From: Altererythrobacter lutimaris
Lineage (GTDB): Bacteria > Pseudomonadota > Alphaproteobacteria > Sphingomonadales > Sphingomonadaceae
DNA: 64,000 nt
Reading direction: 5' to 3'
Assembly: GCF_013371495.1 (NCBI RefSeq)
Contig: NZ_JABWTA010000001.1
Span: 1,720,001 to 1,784,000 of the forward strand
Below the pieces are notes generated by a model. That model made no database searches, had not been told where the DNA came from, and saw only the letters and a program-made list of their open reading frames with translations. Of this stretch, positions 54,652 to 63,783 are shown piece by piece; positions within the stretch are counted from its first letter, which is position 1; each line of letters starts with the position of its first letter. Position numbers and translations under genes: made by a program.

Positions 54652-56241
54652 TTAGCCTGATGTTAGGAAGTCGTTTACTAATTCGACAAATCGGAGGGAT
54701 GCACTCTCGCGTCCCAGAAGCAAATGGTTCTGACTGTCGAGGCCGGCCAATTGCGCACCGGGAATCCGGGAAGCAAGCGAACGGCCCGTTGCAAAAGGAA
54801 TCCGCATGTCGCCCCGGCTGTGCACCACCAATGTGGGACATTGGATCTTGTCCAGATCATCACTCACATTGATGCTGGAAAATGCTTCGAGAAAACGCAC
54901 TGCATTCTCTGAGCTCGTGGTGAGCCGCTGAAACTCGTCGAACCAGTCCAGCTCTTCAGCACTCGCTTCCGGCATAAAGGTACGCGAAAACACATGCCGA
55001 TAGGCTGGATTATCCATTCCCCAGCCGGTTTCTGTCAGCACCATGACGGCTTCACGCTCACGCACCTGCTCAGGGGTCGCATCAAATCGCCAACCCTGGT
55101 CGTATGCGCCAAACAATACGAGTTTTGAAACACGCTCGGGATACAGTGCGGCAAATCTGATTGAGACGGCCGCTCCTTGGCTGATCCCAAGCAGCGGAAA
55201 GCGGTCTAGTCCGGCGGCATCAACAACCTGCTCAAGGTCTTCAACGAACTTGTCAAAGCTGATCTCATCGACGCTCCAATCGGACAGGCCGCATCCGCGT
55301 TCGTCGTAGCGGATCAAGTGATGGGATCTGGACAATTCCTTGAACAGTGGACTCCAGATCGGCGCATCCCAATCGAGTTCCAGATGATTGAGCCAGTTCG
55401 CAGCCTTTACCAACGGTGGATTGCTGGTGTCCCCCACGCTTGCCCAAGCGATGCTGACACCATCATGTCCTTCGACAAAACGGATCTGCTGTTCCACCGG
55501 AACAAGTTCGTCTCTCGGATTTCTACGCGTGTCATTTGCCTGATCGATCGCAAATTCAGGAGGCTCGATTCCCGCTTCACGAAATGATCTTTCAAGGTAG
55601 GTTGCAAGAGCCTCCGCAGCCGGGCGCCCTGCGGCAAAGTGCTTGCATTCAAACGCTGTGTAAGCCGCGCCGCGAGAGTAAGGGATGGCATTGACCCAGC
55701 GCTCTGCCCATTTGTCTCGGATTTGCCAGGGAAGAGTGGTGTCTCTCGCCATCCGTTTAGCCACGCTTCCACGCAGCCGCCGATAATCCTGTCGATAGCT
55801 TTCAACCCAAATCGAATATGAGGCCAAGCTGGGTATCTCGCAGCCTTCTAAAGGCTGACCACTTGTTGCTCTCCACACCTCGTCGGCATGTTTCTCTTTA
55901 AAGCCTGTGCGATTAGCCAGCTCGTTCAGCTGATCCTTGTCTAAAGCGACCAAGCCAAGATCAACCCAGACCGCCTCGCGATCCGACTTGATGACCTCCG
56001 AGCCTTCGTCATTCAACAGACCGCGCAGCTTGGAAAGCGACCAGCGCAGCCCTGCCAGAGGATCATCCGTGCTATCCCAGAACAGCTCGCACAGAGACTG
56101 ACGTGTATGTTTCCTTCCTGTGATGGCAAGATAAGACAGCAGCGCGCGCGTCTTGCGAGAAGTAGGCAGCGAAATAGAGTCTTCACCGCGGCGGAGTTCA
56201 AAGGCACCGATAGTCTGAATCTCGACCACAGTGTTGCTCAT
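54652..56241 (-). CDS. SARP/BTAD-like DNA-binding domain fused to alpha/beta hydrolase
   Basis: A 529-residue fusion. Residues 1-95 form an OmpR/SARP-like winged helix (TRALLSYLAITGRKHTRQSL, then LFWDSTDDPLAGLRWSLSKLR). Residues 96-240 look like a BTAD helical repeat domain. Residues 255-529 are an alpha/beta hydrolase with RYDERGCGLSDW, nucleophile Ser354 in GISQG, Asp478 in HSRGD and His506 in SQNHLL: an intact triad. No membrane segment is seen, so it acts in the cytoplasm. It overlaps the dioxygenase gene by four bases (ATGA). The hydrolase may act as ligand sensor or as an enzyme that tunes the regulator. Confidence 0.85.
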   Translation of the reverse strand: MSNTVVEIQTIGAFELRRGEDSISLPTSRKTRALLSYLAITGRKHTRQSLCELFWDSTDDPLAGLRWSLSKLRGLLNDEGSEVIKSDREAVWVDLGLVALDKDQLNELANRTGFKEKHADEVWRATSGQPLEGCEIPSLASYSIWVESYRQDYRRLRGSVAKRMARDTTLPWQIRDKWAERWVNAIPYSRGAAYTAFECKHFAAGRPAAEALATYLERSFREAGIEPPEFAIDQANDTRRNPRDELVPVEQQIRFVEGHDGVSIAWASVGDTSNPPLVKAANWLNHLELDWDAPIWSPLFKELSRSHHLIRYDERGCGLSDWSVDEISFDKFVEDLEQVVDAAGLDRFPLLGISQGAAVSIRFAALYPERVSKLVLFGAYDQGWRFDATPEQVREREAVMVLTETGWGMDNPAYRHVFSRTFMPEASAEELDWFDEFQRLTTSSENAVRFLEAFSSINVSDDLDKIQCPTLVVHSRGDMRIPFATGRSLASRIPGAQLAGLDSQNHLLLGRESASLRFVELVNDFLTSG

Positions 56242-56915
56242 GGCTGAGCCCACATCCTCAATAGATTAGCCATAATCTTATCAAGTGCGAGGAGCTCTTC
56301 GGCTTCTGACGCCAGCTTCTCGCTCAAGGCCTTGCGCGTTTTTTGCAGTTCAAACACCATCTGCCGCTGCGTTGGATCAGCGATCATGCTTTCGATCCAG
56401 CCGACACACACCACGCGCTCACCAGCAGTAACGGGCTTCACTTCGTGAATGCTTGAAGATGGATAAAGCACCAGATTTCCAGCCGCTGCCTTTACCGTTT
56501 GCGTGAGCCCATCGGCATAGACAACCAACTCCCCTCCTTCATAGCTGTCAGGCGAGCTGAGAAAGAAAGTGAAAGAGATGTCGCTGCGCATCCGGGCATC
56601 GCCTTGCCCCATAATAGCGTTGTCGACATGCGGACCGTAGAAGCCCCCATCGTATGTTTTGCTCACCATTACTTGCGAGAAATGCCGAGGACGGGTTGCG
56701 GCACGGAGCGTCGGGTTTTCAACTATGCGAGGCAGAATAAGCTGGCGCAGCGCCTGCCCCGCCGGGTCGTCCATAACCGCTTGCTCGTTGCGCTTTACAG
56801 CCTGAGCCACTTTGCCTGCAGTCTGGCGGCCATCATTCCAGGAAAGCTGGCCAACTTTGCTTTGTATCTCAGCAAGTTGTTCCGGATCGGCAATCACAGG
56901 AATTGAAAGGATCAA
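56238..56915 (-). CDS. PiuC/YbiX-type Fe(II)/2-oxoglutarate dioxygenase
   Basis: A 225-residue PKHD-type hydroxylase. His96 and Asp98 (GPHVDN), His157 (SSIHEVKPVTAGER) and Arg167 for 2-oxoglutarate are all present. RSDISFTFFLSSPDSYEGGEL is the family's core strand pair. In other bacteria such genes follow TonB-dependent iron receptors; here it follows a type I secretion system instead. It could hydroxylate a protein or small molecule of this cluster; that is inference. Confidence 0.9.
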   Translation of the reverse strand: MILSIPVIADPEQLAEIQSKVGQLSWNDGRQTAGKVAQAVKRNEQAVMDDPAGQALRQLILPRIVENPTLRAATRPRHFSQVMVSKTYDGGFYGPHVDNAIMGQGDARMRSDISFTFFLSSPDSYEGGELVVYADGLTQTVKAAAGNLVLYPSSSIHEVKPVTAGERVVCVGWIESMIADPTQRQMVFELQKTRKALSEKLASEAEELLALDKIMANLLRMWAQP

Positions 56916-56986
56916 AGTGTTGGCTCCGCTGGTTCAGGAGGAAGCTTGGAAGAAGCGAGTCTGGGTCGTTCGCACCGCCATTTGCC

Positions 56987-58141
56987 TCAGCGCTCTTGCA
57001 TGCTTTGTGAGACAGTCTTCAGGATCGGTTTGGTGATGTAGGACCAGACCGTCGATTTGCCGGTGAGGATCTCAGCCGTCGCGGTCATTCCCGGTTGCAA
57101 TACGATGGGCTCGCGATCGGCCGGTGCGCGCATCGTCGACGTGTCGACTTCCAGATTGACCCGGTAATAGGTCGCTGCCCCGCCATTTGTCGTCTGCTCG
57201 GTGAGGGTATCAGGGCTTACGAACACAACTTCGCCATTGGCTGAACCATAGATTGCATTGTCATAGGTCTCGAAATTGACGCGTGCAATTTGCCCTGTTT
57301 TCACAAACGCGATCTCGCGCGGAGAGACGCGAGTTTCAATGATCAGCTTTTCGCCCACAGGCACAATCTGCAGGACCTCTTCGCCCGGTCTTACGACCCC
57401 GCCAATCGTCGAGAACTGCACGTTCTTCACCACGCCTTCAGTGGGGGCGGTGAGCGAAGCGGCTTCGAAGCTGTCCTGCGCGCGGGCCAATTGCTGCTGG
57501 GCGCTCGCAAGCTCTTCTTCGGTGCGGGTAAATTCTGTCTGCAAATCGCTGATATATTGCGAGCGGATGCGCGAGATTTCGCCGCGTGTCTCCACCACTG
57601 CGCGGCGCATGCGGATGATTTCCGACATTGCCACATCGCCTGTTTCGACGAGCGGCAGGTTCAAATCCAGTTCCTGCTGCTGAAGCTGCGCGAGCTGCTC
57701 AAGCGTCGAGACTTGCGCTTGCAGCGCTGCGCGCCGGCGCTGGAACAGGCGCTGCTGGTTCGCGGTGAACTCAGGGAAATCAGCGAGCGAAGCAGGGAAA
57801 CGCAAAGGCCGGTTGAACAGCTCCGCTTCGATCCGCGCCATCCGGCTTTCCAGCCCGGCAACCTTCGCCTGCGCTTCAGTCTGAGCCGCGCGCAATTGCA
57901 CCGTATCAAGCTCCACCAGCAGCTCGCCCGCTTTCACTTGCTCGCCTTCGCGCACATGGATTTGCGAGATCGATCCGCCCTGCTCGCTCTGGATAATCTG
58001 TACCCGCGCAAACGGGATCACTTTGCCCGGCGCGCGTGTAACTTGGTCAAGCTCTGCCCAAAGCGACCAGCCGATAAAGATCAGCAAGGCGGCCGCAATC
58101 GTGCCGACAATGGTTGCAGCCGGTTTCAAACGGCGGTTCAT
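56987..58141 (-). CDS. HlyD-family type I secretion adaptor
   Basis: A 384-residue membrane fusion protein: one N-terminal transmembrane helix (AATIVGTIAAALLIFIGWSLW), a lipoyl half-motif GGSISQIHVREGEQVKAGELLVELD (quoted for position about 55-78), a long coiled coil (80-215) and a beta-barrel region ending with LQPGMTATAEILTGKSTVWSY. It links the ABC exporter to the TolC channel. Its start overlaps the ABC gene stop by four bases. Confidence 0.93.
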   Translation of the reverse strand: MNRRLKPAATIVGTIAAALLIFIGWSLWAELDQVTRAPGKVIPFARVQIIQSEQGGSISQIHVREGEQVKAGELLVELDTVQLRAAQTEAQAKVAGLESRMARIEAELFNRPLRFPASLADFPEFTANQQRLFQRRRAALQAQVSTLEQLAQLQQQELDLNLPLVETGDVAMSEIIRMRRAVVETRGEISRIRSQYISDLQTEFTRTEEELASAQQQLARAQDSFEAASLTAPTEGVVKNVQFSTIGGVVRPGEEVLQIVPVGEKLIIETRVSPREIAFVKTGQIARVNFETYDNAIYGSANGEVVFVSPDTLTEQTTNGGAATYYRVNLEVDTSTMRAPADREPIVLQPGMTATAEILTGKSTVWSYITKPILKTVSQSMQER

Positions 58142-60237
58142 GACGCGCCTCCAGCTTTGAGGCTGCTGGTCACATGCCCGCTTTGAGACGGCGGCGGCTG
58201 CGAAGCCTTGCGCATTTCATCAAGCACTACGTCCGCAGTCCCGTCACGCGCGATCCTGCCGCCGACCATCATGACGATGCGCGTGAAGCGCTCCAACAAC
58301 GCAAGCTTGTGCGTGGTCATCACCAGGATATCATCTTTTGCCATCGCATCGTCGAGCGCGGTCAACACAGCCAGCTCAGAAGCTAGATCAAGCGACGATG
58401 TCGGCTCGTCCAGGAGCCAAATGCCGGGCGAGGCGTGGATCATCCGGTTAATCCCGACAATCGCGCGCTGACCGCCTGAAAGCCCGCTGCCACCTTCGAA
58501 TATCTGTGTCTCGAGCCCGCCTTGCTGCTCGCCAAGCAGGACATTCAATCGCGTAGCCTTGGCCAGATTGATGAGCGTTTCGTCTTCCAGACCGCTCATC
58601 CCCATGGTGAGATTATCGCGCAGCGTCCCGCGAATGAGCCGCACGTTTTGCGGCAGATAGCCGATATGCCGCCGGGTTACGTCTTCTGCGACATTCGCGA
58701 TATCGAGCCCGTTCACAGTGACGGAGCCTGATTGCGCGGAATACAGCCCCGCGAGCACTTTCAGCAGCGTCGTCTTGCCAGCGCCGACACCGCCGATAAT
58801 AGCGACGCGTTCGCCCGGTTCGATCCGCAGACCTTCGATCTCGATCGCCGCTTTCTGTTCGGGGTAGGCAAAGCCTGCTTGCTTCACCATGATTGGCCCG
58901 CGCAAGCTTTCCGGGCGCATGGCCCCGCGCGATGCGCTCGGTTCGAGCGGCAATTTGAGAATGCCGTCGAGCATTTTGAGAGCTGAACGCGCATAGCCCC
59001 ATTGCACGATCAGATTGGGTAATTGCGCTACCAAAGGCCCGTTGATGCGCCCGACAAGGATCGAGCATGCAAGCAGCGCACCGGTTGTAATCTCGCCTGT
59101 CGCTGCAAGATAGGCGCCGAAGCCCATCACCGCCACGTAAGTCATTTGCTGCAGCGAGGAGAATAGCGAGCTTGAGACAGCCGATGCCCGCTTCACCGGA
59201 TATTCGAAGTGGTGGATCTGCCTTAGCAAGCGGTTCCAGCGGCTGAGGATCATCCACCCGCCGCGATTGGCTTTCACAGTCTCGGACGCGTCGAGCATCT
59301 CGACCAGCAATCCGTTTTTCTGATTGCCGCTGACTTGCGCGCGCTCTGCGCCATTGCGGATAATCCGGGCGAGCAACAGCGCGAGGCCTATAGCAATCGG
59401 CAGACTGACAATCGGGACGATGGCAACCGCACCGCCAATCGATGCGATCACCAGAATGAAGAACAGCGCGAAAGGCAAGTCAGCAATCACAAAGACAGAA
59501 CTCGATGAAATCGCCTGACGGATTTGCTCCTGCCCCTGAATTTGAGAGGCCATGGTGCCCACGGCTTGCGGGCGCGCATCCAAGCGGATCGCCTGCGCGC
59601 GGGCAAAGAAATATTCCGAGACTTCGCGGTCGATATTCTGCGCTTCCAGCTCGATCAGCAGCGCTCTCAGACTGCGCAGAATGAGGTCCAGCAGAAGCGC
59701 AAAACCAACCCCGACAGTCAGAACGGCCAGTGTCTCAAAGCTCGCGAGCGGAATGACCCGATCATAAAGTTGCATCGCGTAGAATGAGACCGCCAGCGCG
59801 AGCAGGTTCGCGAACACTGTCGCGACCGCCGCCACTACCAGCACCGATTTGCGGCGCTTTATCGCGCGCACAAAAATGCTGAGCGCGGACGTTGTATCAT
59901 CCGCAAGCGGATCGGGCGGCGAGATACTGAAGAAGCTTTGCACGCTCGAATAAACCACCGGCTCGCGCTCGCCTGCGATCAGCAGGCTGTCTTCATCGTC
60001 CCATTGCGTCGCGACGATCCAGCCGCGATCCGGATCATGTGTGAGCAGCGGAAACTGGTCCGCGCGCGGTCGACCGGAAATCCGTTCGGGCTGCGGCCAT
60101 TCCAACTCGCTTTGCAACAGAAGCGGCGCGTCTACATCATCAAGCGAAGGATGCGCGCGCAATTCCGCGTCCCATTCAGGCGCAAGTGTGCGCCCGCTGG
60201 CTCTCGCATACCGTTCGACTGCGCTGATGAAGTCCAT
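58138..60237 (-). CDS. Type I secretion ABC transporter (LapB-like)
   Basis: A 699-residue exporter. The N-terminal degenerate peptidase-like domain (about 1-120, including FPLLTHDPDRGWIVATQW) lacks a convincing catalytic Cys and so looks like the C39-like recognition domain of LapB/HlyB-type exporters. Six transmembrane helices follow, then an ATPase with Walker A GGVGAGKTT (near residue 480), signature GLSGGQRA and Walker B IWLLDEPTSSLD. It moves a C-terminally signalled substrate. The substrate is not obvious in this window. Confidence 0.92.
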   Translation of the reverse strand: MDFISAVERYARASGRTLAPEWDAELRAHPSLDDVDAPLLLQSELEWPQPERISGRPRADQFPLLTHDPDRGWIVATQWDDEDSLLIAGEREPVVYSSVQSFFSISPPDPLADDTTSALSIFVRAIKRRKSVLVVAAVATVFANLLALAVSFYAMQLYDRVIPLASFETLAVLTVGVGFALLLDLILRSLRALLIELEAQNIDREVSEYFFARAQAIRLDARPQAVGTMASQIQGQEQIRQAISSSSVFVIADLPFALFFILVIASIGGAVAIVPIVSLPIAIGLALLLARIIRNGAERAQVSGNQKNGLLVEMLDASETVKANRGGWMILSRWNRLLRQIHHFEYPVKRASAVSSSLFSSLQQMTYVAVMGFGAYLAATGEITTGALLACSILVGRINGPLVAQLPNLIVQWGYARSALKMLDGILKLPLEPSASRGAMRPESLRGPIMVKQAGFAYPEQKAAIEIEGLRIEPGERVAIIGGVGAGKTTLLKVLAGLYSAQSGSVTVNGLDIANVAEDVTRRHIGYLPQNVRLIRGTLRDNLTMGMSGLEDETLINLAKATRLNVLLGEQQGGLETQIFEGGSGLSGGQRAIVGINRMIHASPGIWLLDEPTSSLDLASELAVLTALDDAMAKDDILVMTTHKLALLERFTRIVMMVGGRIARDGTADVVLDEMRKASQPPPSQSGHVTSSLKAGGAS

Positions 60238-60247
60238 GCTGCGCCTC

Positions 60248-61663
60248 TTACCCTTGCGGCTGCCAACGGCAAGTGAGCACGAGGATCAGCGCTGCACTCG
60301 CAGCGGACGCTGTCTGGTTATCATTGGCGGAAAGCTGCGAGCTGATGACTTCCGTGACCGCATTGGAAAGATCAAGCCAGGACCGGCGTCCGGCAACGAA
60401 TTGACGCTGATAACTGGCGAGCAAGTCTTGCGAAGCTTCGGCAGCGGTGGCGCTGACTTCCTGCCCTCTGAGGCCGGCTCGATATTGCGCAAATTGGCGG
60501 CGCAACAGATTGCGAACCTGCCGGTCGGTCTGCGCATACTCAGCCATCGCTTGCGCGACACCAGCTTCGGCCCGGTCGATCTGCGAGAACTTGGACAGCC
60601 CATTGCCGGTCTGCGCGCGCAAGACCAGCGCGGCCCTCGCCCCGGTCAGTTCATTCTGAGAAAGTTGCAACAGCAAGCGCGGAAAGAGCTGGCTCTCCGC
60701 ATTATCAAGCGAGGATTGCGCTGCACCCAAGCGATTTGTTCGCTCTTGTAATGCGGGGCTGCACGCTTTCATTTCTTCCACCGCCAGGCTTTCCGGCGGC
60801 GGAATGGCAGCCGGGCCGCTGGCATGGATCTGCGGGATAGCAACATCGTATCCGACCAGCTCGGTTAACCGCAGATAGGAAATGTCGCGCTGTTCCTGGC
60901 TCGCCGCAAGGTCCGCTTCCAATTGCGCCATGCGCGAACGGGCAAGCGTCAAATCAACCGCAGGCGAAACCTGCTGCGACACGCGCCGCTCAATACTGGC
61001 GGAAAGGCCCGCATAATCGACAAGGCCCTGCTCGAGCACTCTCACGCGACCGTCAAAGCGCGCCACATCATAGTAGGCCTGAATGATATCAAGCGTGAGC
61101 GTCTGCGCTGTAATATCAACGCGGTCACCCGCCGCCTGCGCGTCAAAGCGCGCTTCGTCGATCTGGTTCGAGATCGCGCCGCCTGTCCAGACTGGCTGCT
61201 CCAAAGCGACATTGGCTGCGATGCCGTCTGTGTCAGCAATGGCAGAGCCGCCAGTAGTCGTAAGGATTTCCGCGCTGATATTGGGGAAGCGCTGCCACTT
61301 GGCTGTGCGCAAATCTGCATCTGCGCTTTCGCTCGCCGCTTCAGACGCAGCAAGCAGCGGGCTCGACCGTAATCCGGTTGTGATGATCTGCGCGAGCGCC
61401 TCCGGAATGCCAGGCGGTTTTTCGGACGCCGGGTTTTGCAGCTCAGGTGTCGCTGGACCGTAAATCTCCGCTTCCGGCTCAACTTCTTGCGGCCCGTCCT
61501 GAGCCCCGTCTTGTGCCAGCGCCCCGCTCACGCACAGCCCAGCCGCCAGCATCACCAAGATGCCGGAAACATGCCGCGTACGATGTGCAGCAAATGGCGA
61601 AGCCGTTGCGAAAACCGTCCTGTCCCTTCCGTTATGCTGTATCAGCAGCGATGCCCTTAGCAT
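60248..61663 (-). CDS. TolC-family outer membrane channel
   Basis: A 471-residue protein. An export segment (GILVMLAAGLCVSGALAQ) begins about 35 residues in, so the start may be later than the ATG at 61663. Paired TolC repeats with ALEQPVWTGGAISNQIDEAR, LTLDIIQAYYDVAR, and VSPAVDLTLARSRMAQLEADL, then a second half ending with the LDLSNAVTEVISSQL block. It forms the exit duct of the type I system. It lies ten bases upstream of the ABC gene and is first in the cluster. Confidence 0.9.
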   Translation of the reverse strand: MLRASLLIQHNGRDRTVFATASPFAAHRTRHVSGILVMLAAGLCVSGALAQDGAQDGPQEVEPEAEIYGPATPELQNPASEKPPGIPEALAQIITTGLRSSPLLAASEAASESADADLRTAKWQRFPNISAEILTTTGGSAIADTDGIAANVALEQPVWTGGAISNQIDEARFDAQAAGDRVDITAQTLTLDIIQAYYDVARFDGRVRVLEQGLVDYAGLSASIERRVSQQVSPAVDLTLARSRMAQLEADLAASQEQRDISYLRLTELVGYDVAIPQIHASGPAAIPPPESLAVEEMKACSPALQERTNRLGAAQSSLDNAESQLFPRLLLQLSQNELTGARAALVLRAQTGNGLSKFSQIDRAEAGVAQAMAEYAQTDRQVRNLLRRQFAQYRAGLRGQEVSATAAEASQDLLASYQRQFVAGRRSWLDLSNAVTEVISSQLSANDNQTASAASAALILVLTCRWQPQG

Positions 61664-61744
61664 CGCGGTCTGATATTATGCTTAACGCAGCGGTGTTGTT
61701 GAGCGATTATCTCAAAATTGCAATCGCTTGAACGATTAGGCCCG

Positions 61745-62782
61745 TCAGCTCTCGGCTGAGGGCGGCGCGAAGCGGTTCGTAGCGAAGGTGACACAAACGA
61801 CAAGAAACCAGCCGCAAGCGATGATCGCAAAGGCATAAAGCAACGGCACGACCGCTCCCACGAGGATCGCAATACATGCGGCGAGCGCGTAGAAATCGCG
61901 CATGGCGATATAGACCAGCGCCTGTTTGAAGCGCGAAGGTTTTGCGCGCATCTTGTGCTTCAAGGCATCGAAGGTGAAAGGCCCGCCGGACCGGCGTGCA
62001 ACAATGCCAAGAAGCGCGCTACCAAGGCCCAGCACGATACAGGCGACCGCGCCCGCGGCTGCCGCGCGCTCCATGCCTTGCTGCCAGACATTAAAGCTGA
62101 CGCCCGCCAGAAAGCCGAGATTGGTTGCGGCATCCGTTAGACTGTCAAGCATCGCGCCCCGCTCTGACGAGCGCTGTGTCGCGCGCGCCATTTCGCCATC
62201 GACGCCGTCGACGATTGAGGCCGCTTGGAACAGCACGGCTCCGATCAATAGCCCGGTCGCTCCGCCGAAAAGCAGCGCGATGACCATGGCAAGGCCGATC
62301 AAGGCCGCGAGCGCGGTTGCATGGCCGGGCCGGGTCCAGCTCGCACGCAGCATGATGCGGCTGATGGATTGCGAAATGGGCCGGTTGATGTAGCGCGAAA
62401 CAATACCGTCCGCCGCTTTCCCGGTTGATGCGATGATTGCCTTGGAAGCCTGTTTGAGAGCCTGAATCTCGGCCTCACGGTTCTGCTCATTTTCATCTGG
62501 CTTCACGCCCAGCAGATCTATCGCCCAGACGGCATCATCTCGATTGATCTCATGGGTATCTGCCGTTTTCCATTCACCATCTCCGGCAAGCCTTTTTGCT
62601 TCCATTTGGCAGTATTCGCTGGGCTTCCATCCGCCCGGCACGGCAATGGCGATATCGCCATTTTTCTTCGCGTTTTCAGTAGCTAATAAGAGGGCGCGAG
62701 CTGCTGCAGGTACCCCAGCAACTAGCTGATTTGCCCCCGCTTCGCTGGCAAAAAGGATTGAGGCTGGAGGCTTTTCAGACAT
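61745..62782 (-). CDS. CDP-alcohol phosphotransferase with N-terminal extension
   Basis: A 345-residue protein. The CDP-AP motif D-x2-D-G-x2-A-R-x8-G-x3-D-x3-D is complete from Asp192 (DGVDGEMAR ... GAMLDSLTD), with six hydrophobic helices. Residues 1-115 precede it and look like a shortened nucleotidyltransferase-type domain, as in bifunctional CDP-inositol/DIPP synthases, but no active-site signature is clear. It joins a CDP-linked headgroup to an alcohol in the membrane. It is divergent from a second CDP-AP gene. Confidence 0.85.
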   Translation of the reverse strand: MSEKPPASILFASEAGANQLVAGVPAAARALLLATENAKKNGDIAIAVPGGWKPSEYCQMEAKRLAGDGEWKTADTHEINRDDAVWAIDLLGVKPDENEQNREAEIQALKQASKAIIASTGKAADGIVSRYINRPISQSISRIMLRASWTRPGHATALAALIGLAMVIALLFGGATGLLIGAVLFQAASIVDGVDGEMARATQRSSERGAMLDSLTDAATNLGFLAGVSFNVWQQGMERAAAAGAVACIVLGLGSALLGIVARRSGGPFTFDALKHKMRAKPSRFKQALVYIAMRDFYALAACIAILVGAVVPLLYAFAIIACGWFLVVCVTFATNRFAPPSAES

Positions 62783-62889
62783 TGTTCCGGCTAGCTAGCA
62801 GACAGGCTTTAGTGTTACGAATGCAAATCGCGCTGGATCTCGATGATGCGTCCAGCGCAGTCGATAAACAGCTGTTTTGCGTGGAGATC

Positions 62890-63783
62890 ATGCAGCCCAA
62901 TCCCTCGCCTAAACCTCTGAATTCAAACGTGAATGATGCTTCTTTGACGAGCACCGGACGCGTGCGGGCTGTGCAGCATCCGGTCGATGTGCTGATCTTC
63001 CATCCGCTCGCCGCGCGGCTTGCAAAAGCGCTCAGCCACACACCGATTACCCCGAACATGGTGTCTTTCGCAGGTGGCTTGGCGGTCGTGCTCGCTGCGA
63101 TCATCTATGTGCACGAAAACTGGGCATTTTCTGTGGCTCTTGGCTTTCTAGTCCATGCGAGCTGGCATGTCCTTGATGGCGCGGACGGTGACCTTGCCCG
63201 GCTAACCGGGAAGAGCAGTCCACAAGGCGAAGTGTTTGACGGGATATGCGATTATGCAGGGCACATTGCGCTCTATCTCATCCTCGCCTGGGCTCTATCT
63301 CAAAGTATGGGATGGCTTGGCTGGGTATTGGGTGTTGGATCCGGGCTAAGTCGCATTCCGCAAACGATTTTCTACGAATCCCAGCGCCGCCAATACATGC
63401 AATGGGTGCACGGCATCCCATGGCTCAGAACAAGTACCTCACAGGAGAAGGCAGCGGACGCTTCTGGTCTCAGTACAACCTACTTGAAAGCTGCCGGTAT
63501 TCTGGCACCGAGCGCGCCTGCAATTGAGCGAGCACTGGCCGATCCAAACAAGGCAGAAGCAATGCGCACGCGGCTTGTCGCGACCGGTCCAGAGAAGCTT
63601 TTCGGTAGTACACTGCTTGGGCAGCCATACAGGACTTTGGCCTTAGGCGCGTCCATGCTGACAGGATCACCTGTATGGTATTTCCTGTTCGAAATCATAG
63701 TTTTGCATGTCGTTTTGGCGTTCAGCATATTCCGCGCCCGCCGCACACTCACGGAGCTGAGCATTCAGGTAGACGTTCGCTGA
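62890..63783 (+). CDS. CDP-alcohol phosphotransferase
   Basis: About 297 residues. The complete motif from Asp96 is DGADGDLAR ... GEVFDGICD, preceded by the LSHTPITPNMVSFAGG segment typical of the family. About six transmembrane helices. The ATG at 62890 was preferred; an ATG at 62821 gives 23 more residues of no family character. Its end overlaps the convergent glycosyltransferase by about 19 bases. Product is a phospholipid or polar lipid headgroup that cannot be named from sequence. Confidence 0.85.
   Translation: MQPNPSPKPLNSNVNDASLTSTGRVRAVQHPVDVLIFHPLAARLAKALSHTPITPNMVSFAGGLAVVLAAIIYVHENWAFSVALGFLVHASWHVLDGADGDLARLTGKSSPQGEVFDGICDYAGHIALYLILAWALSQSMGWLGWVLGVGSGLSRIPQTIFYESQRRQYMQWVHGIPWLRTSTSQEKAADASGLSTTYLKAAGILAPSAPAIERALADPNKAEAMRTRLVATGPEKLFGSTLLGQPYRTLALGASMLTGSPVWYFLFEIIVLHVVLAFSIFRARRTLTELSIQVDVR

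Noticed and set aside
57290..58186. 298-codon plus-strand frame over the HlyD gene
   Set aside because: Antisense to a well supported HlyD adaptor; composition typical of a reversed coiled-coil gene.
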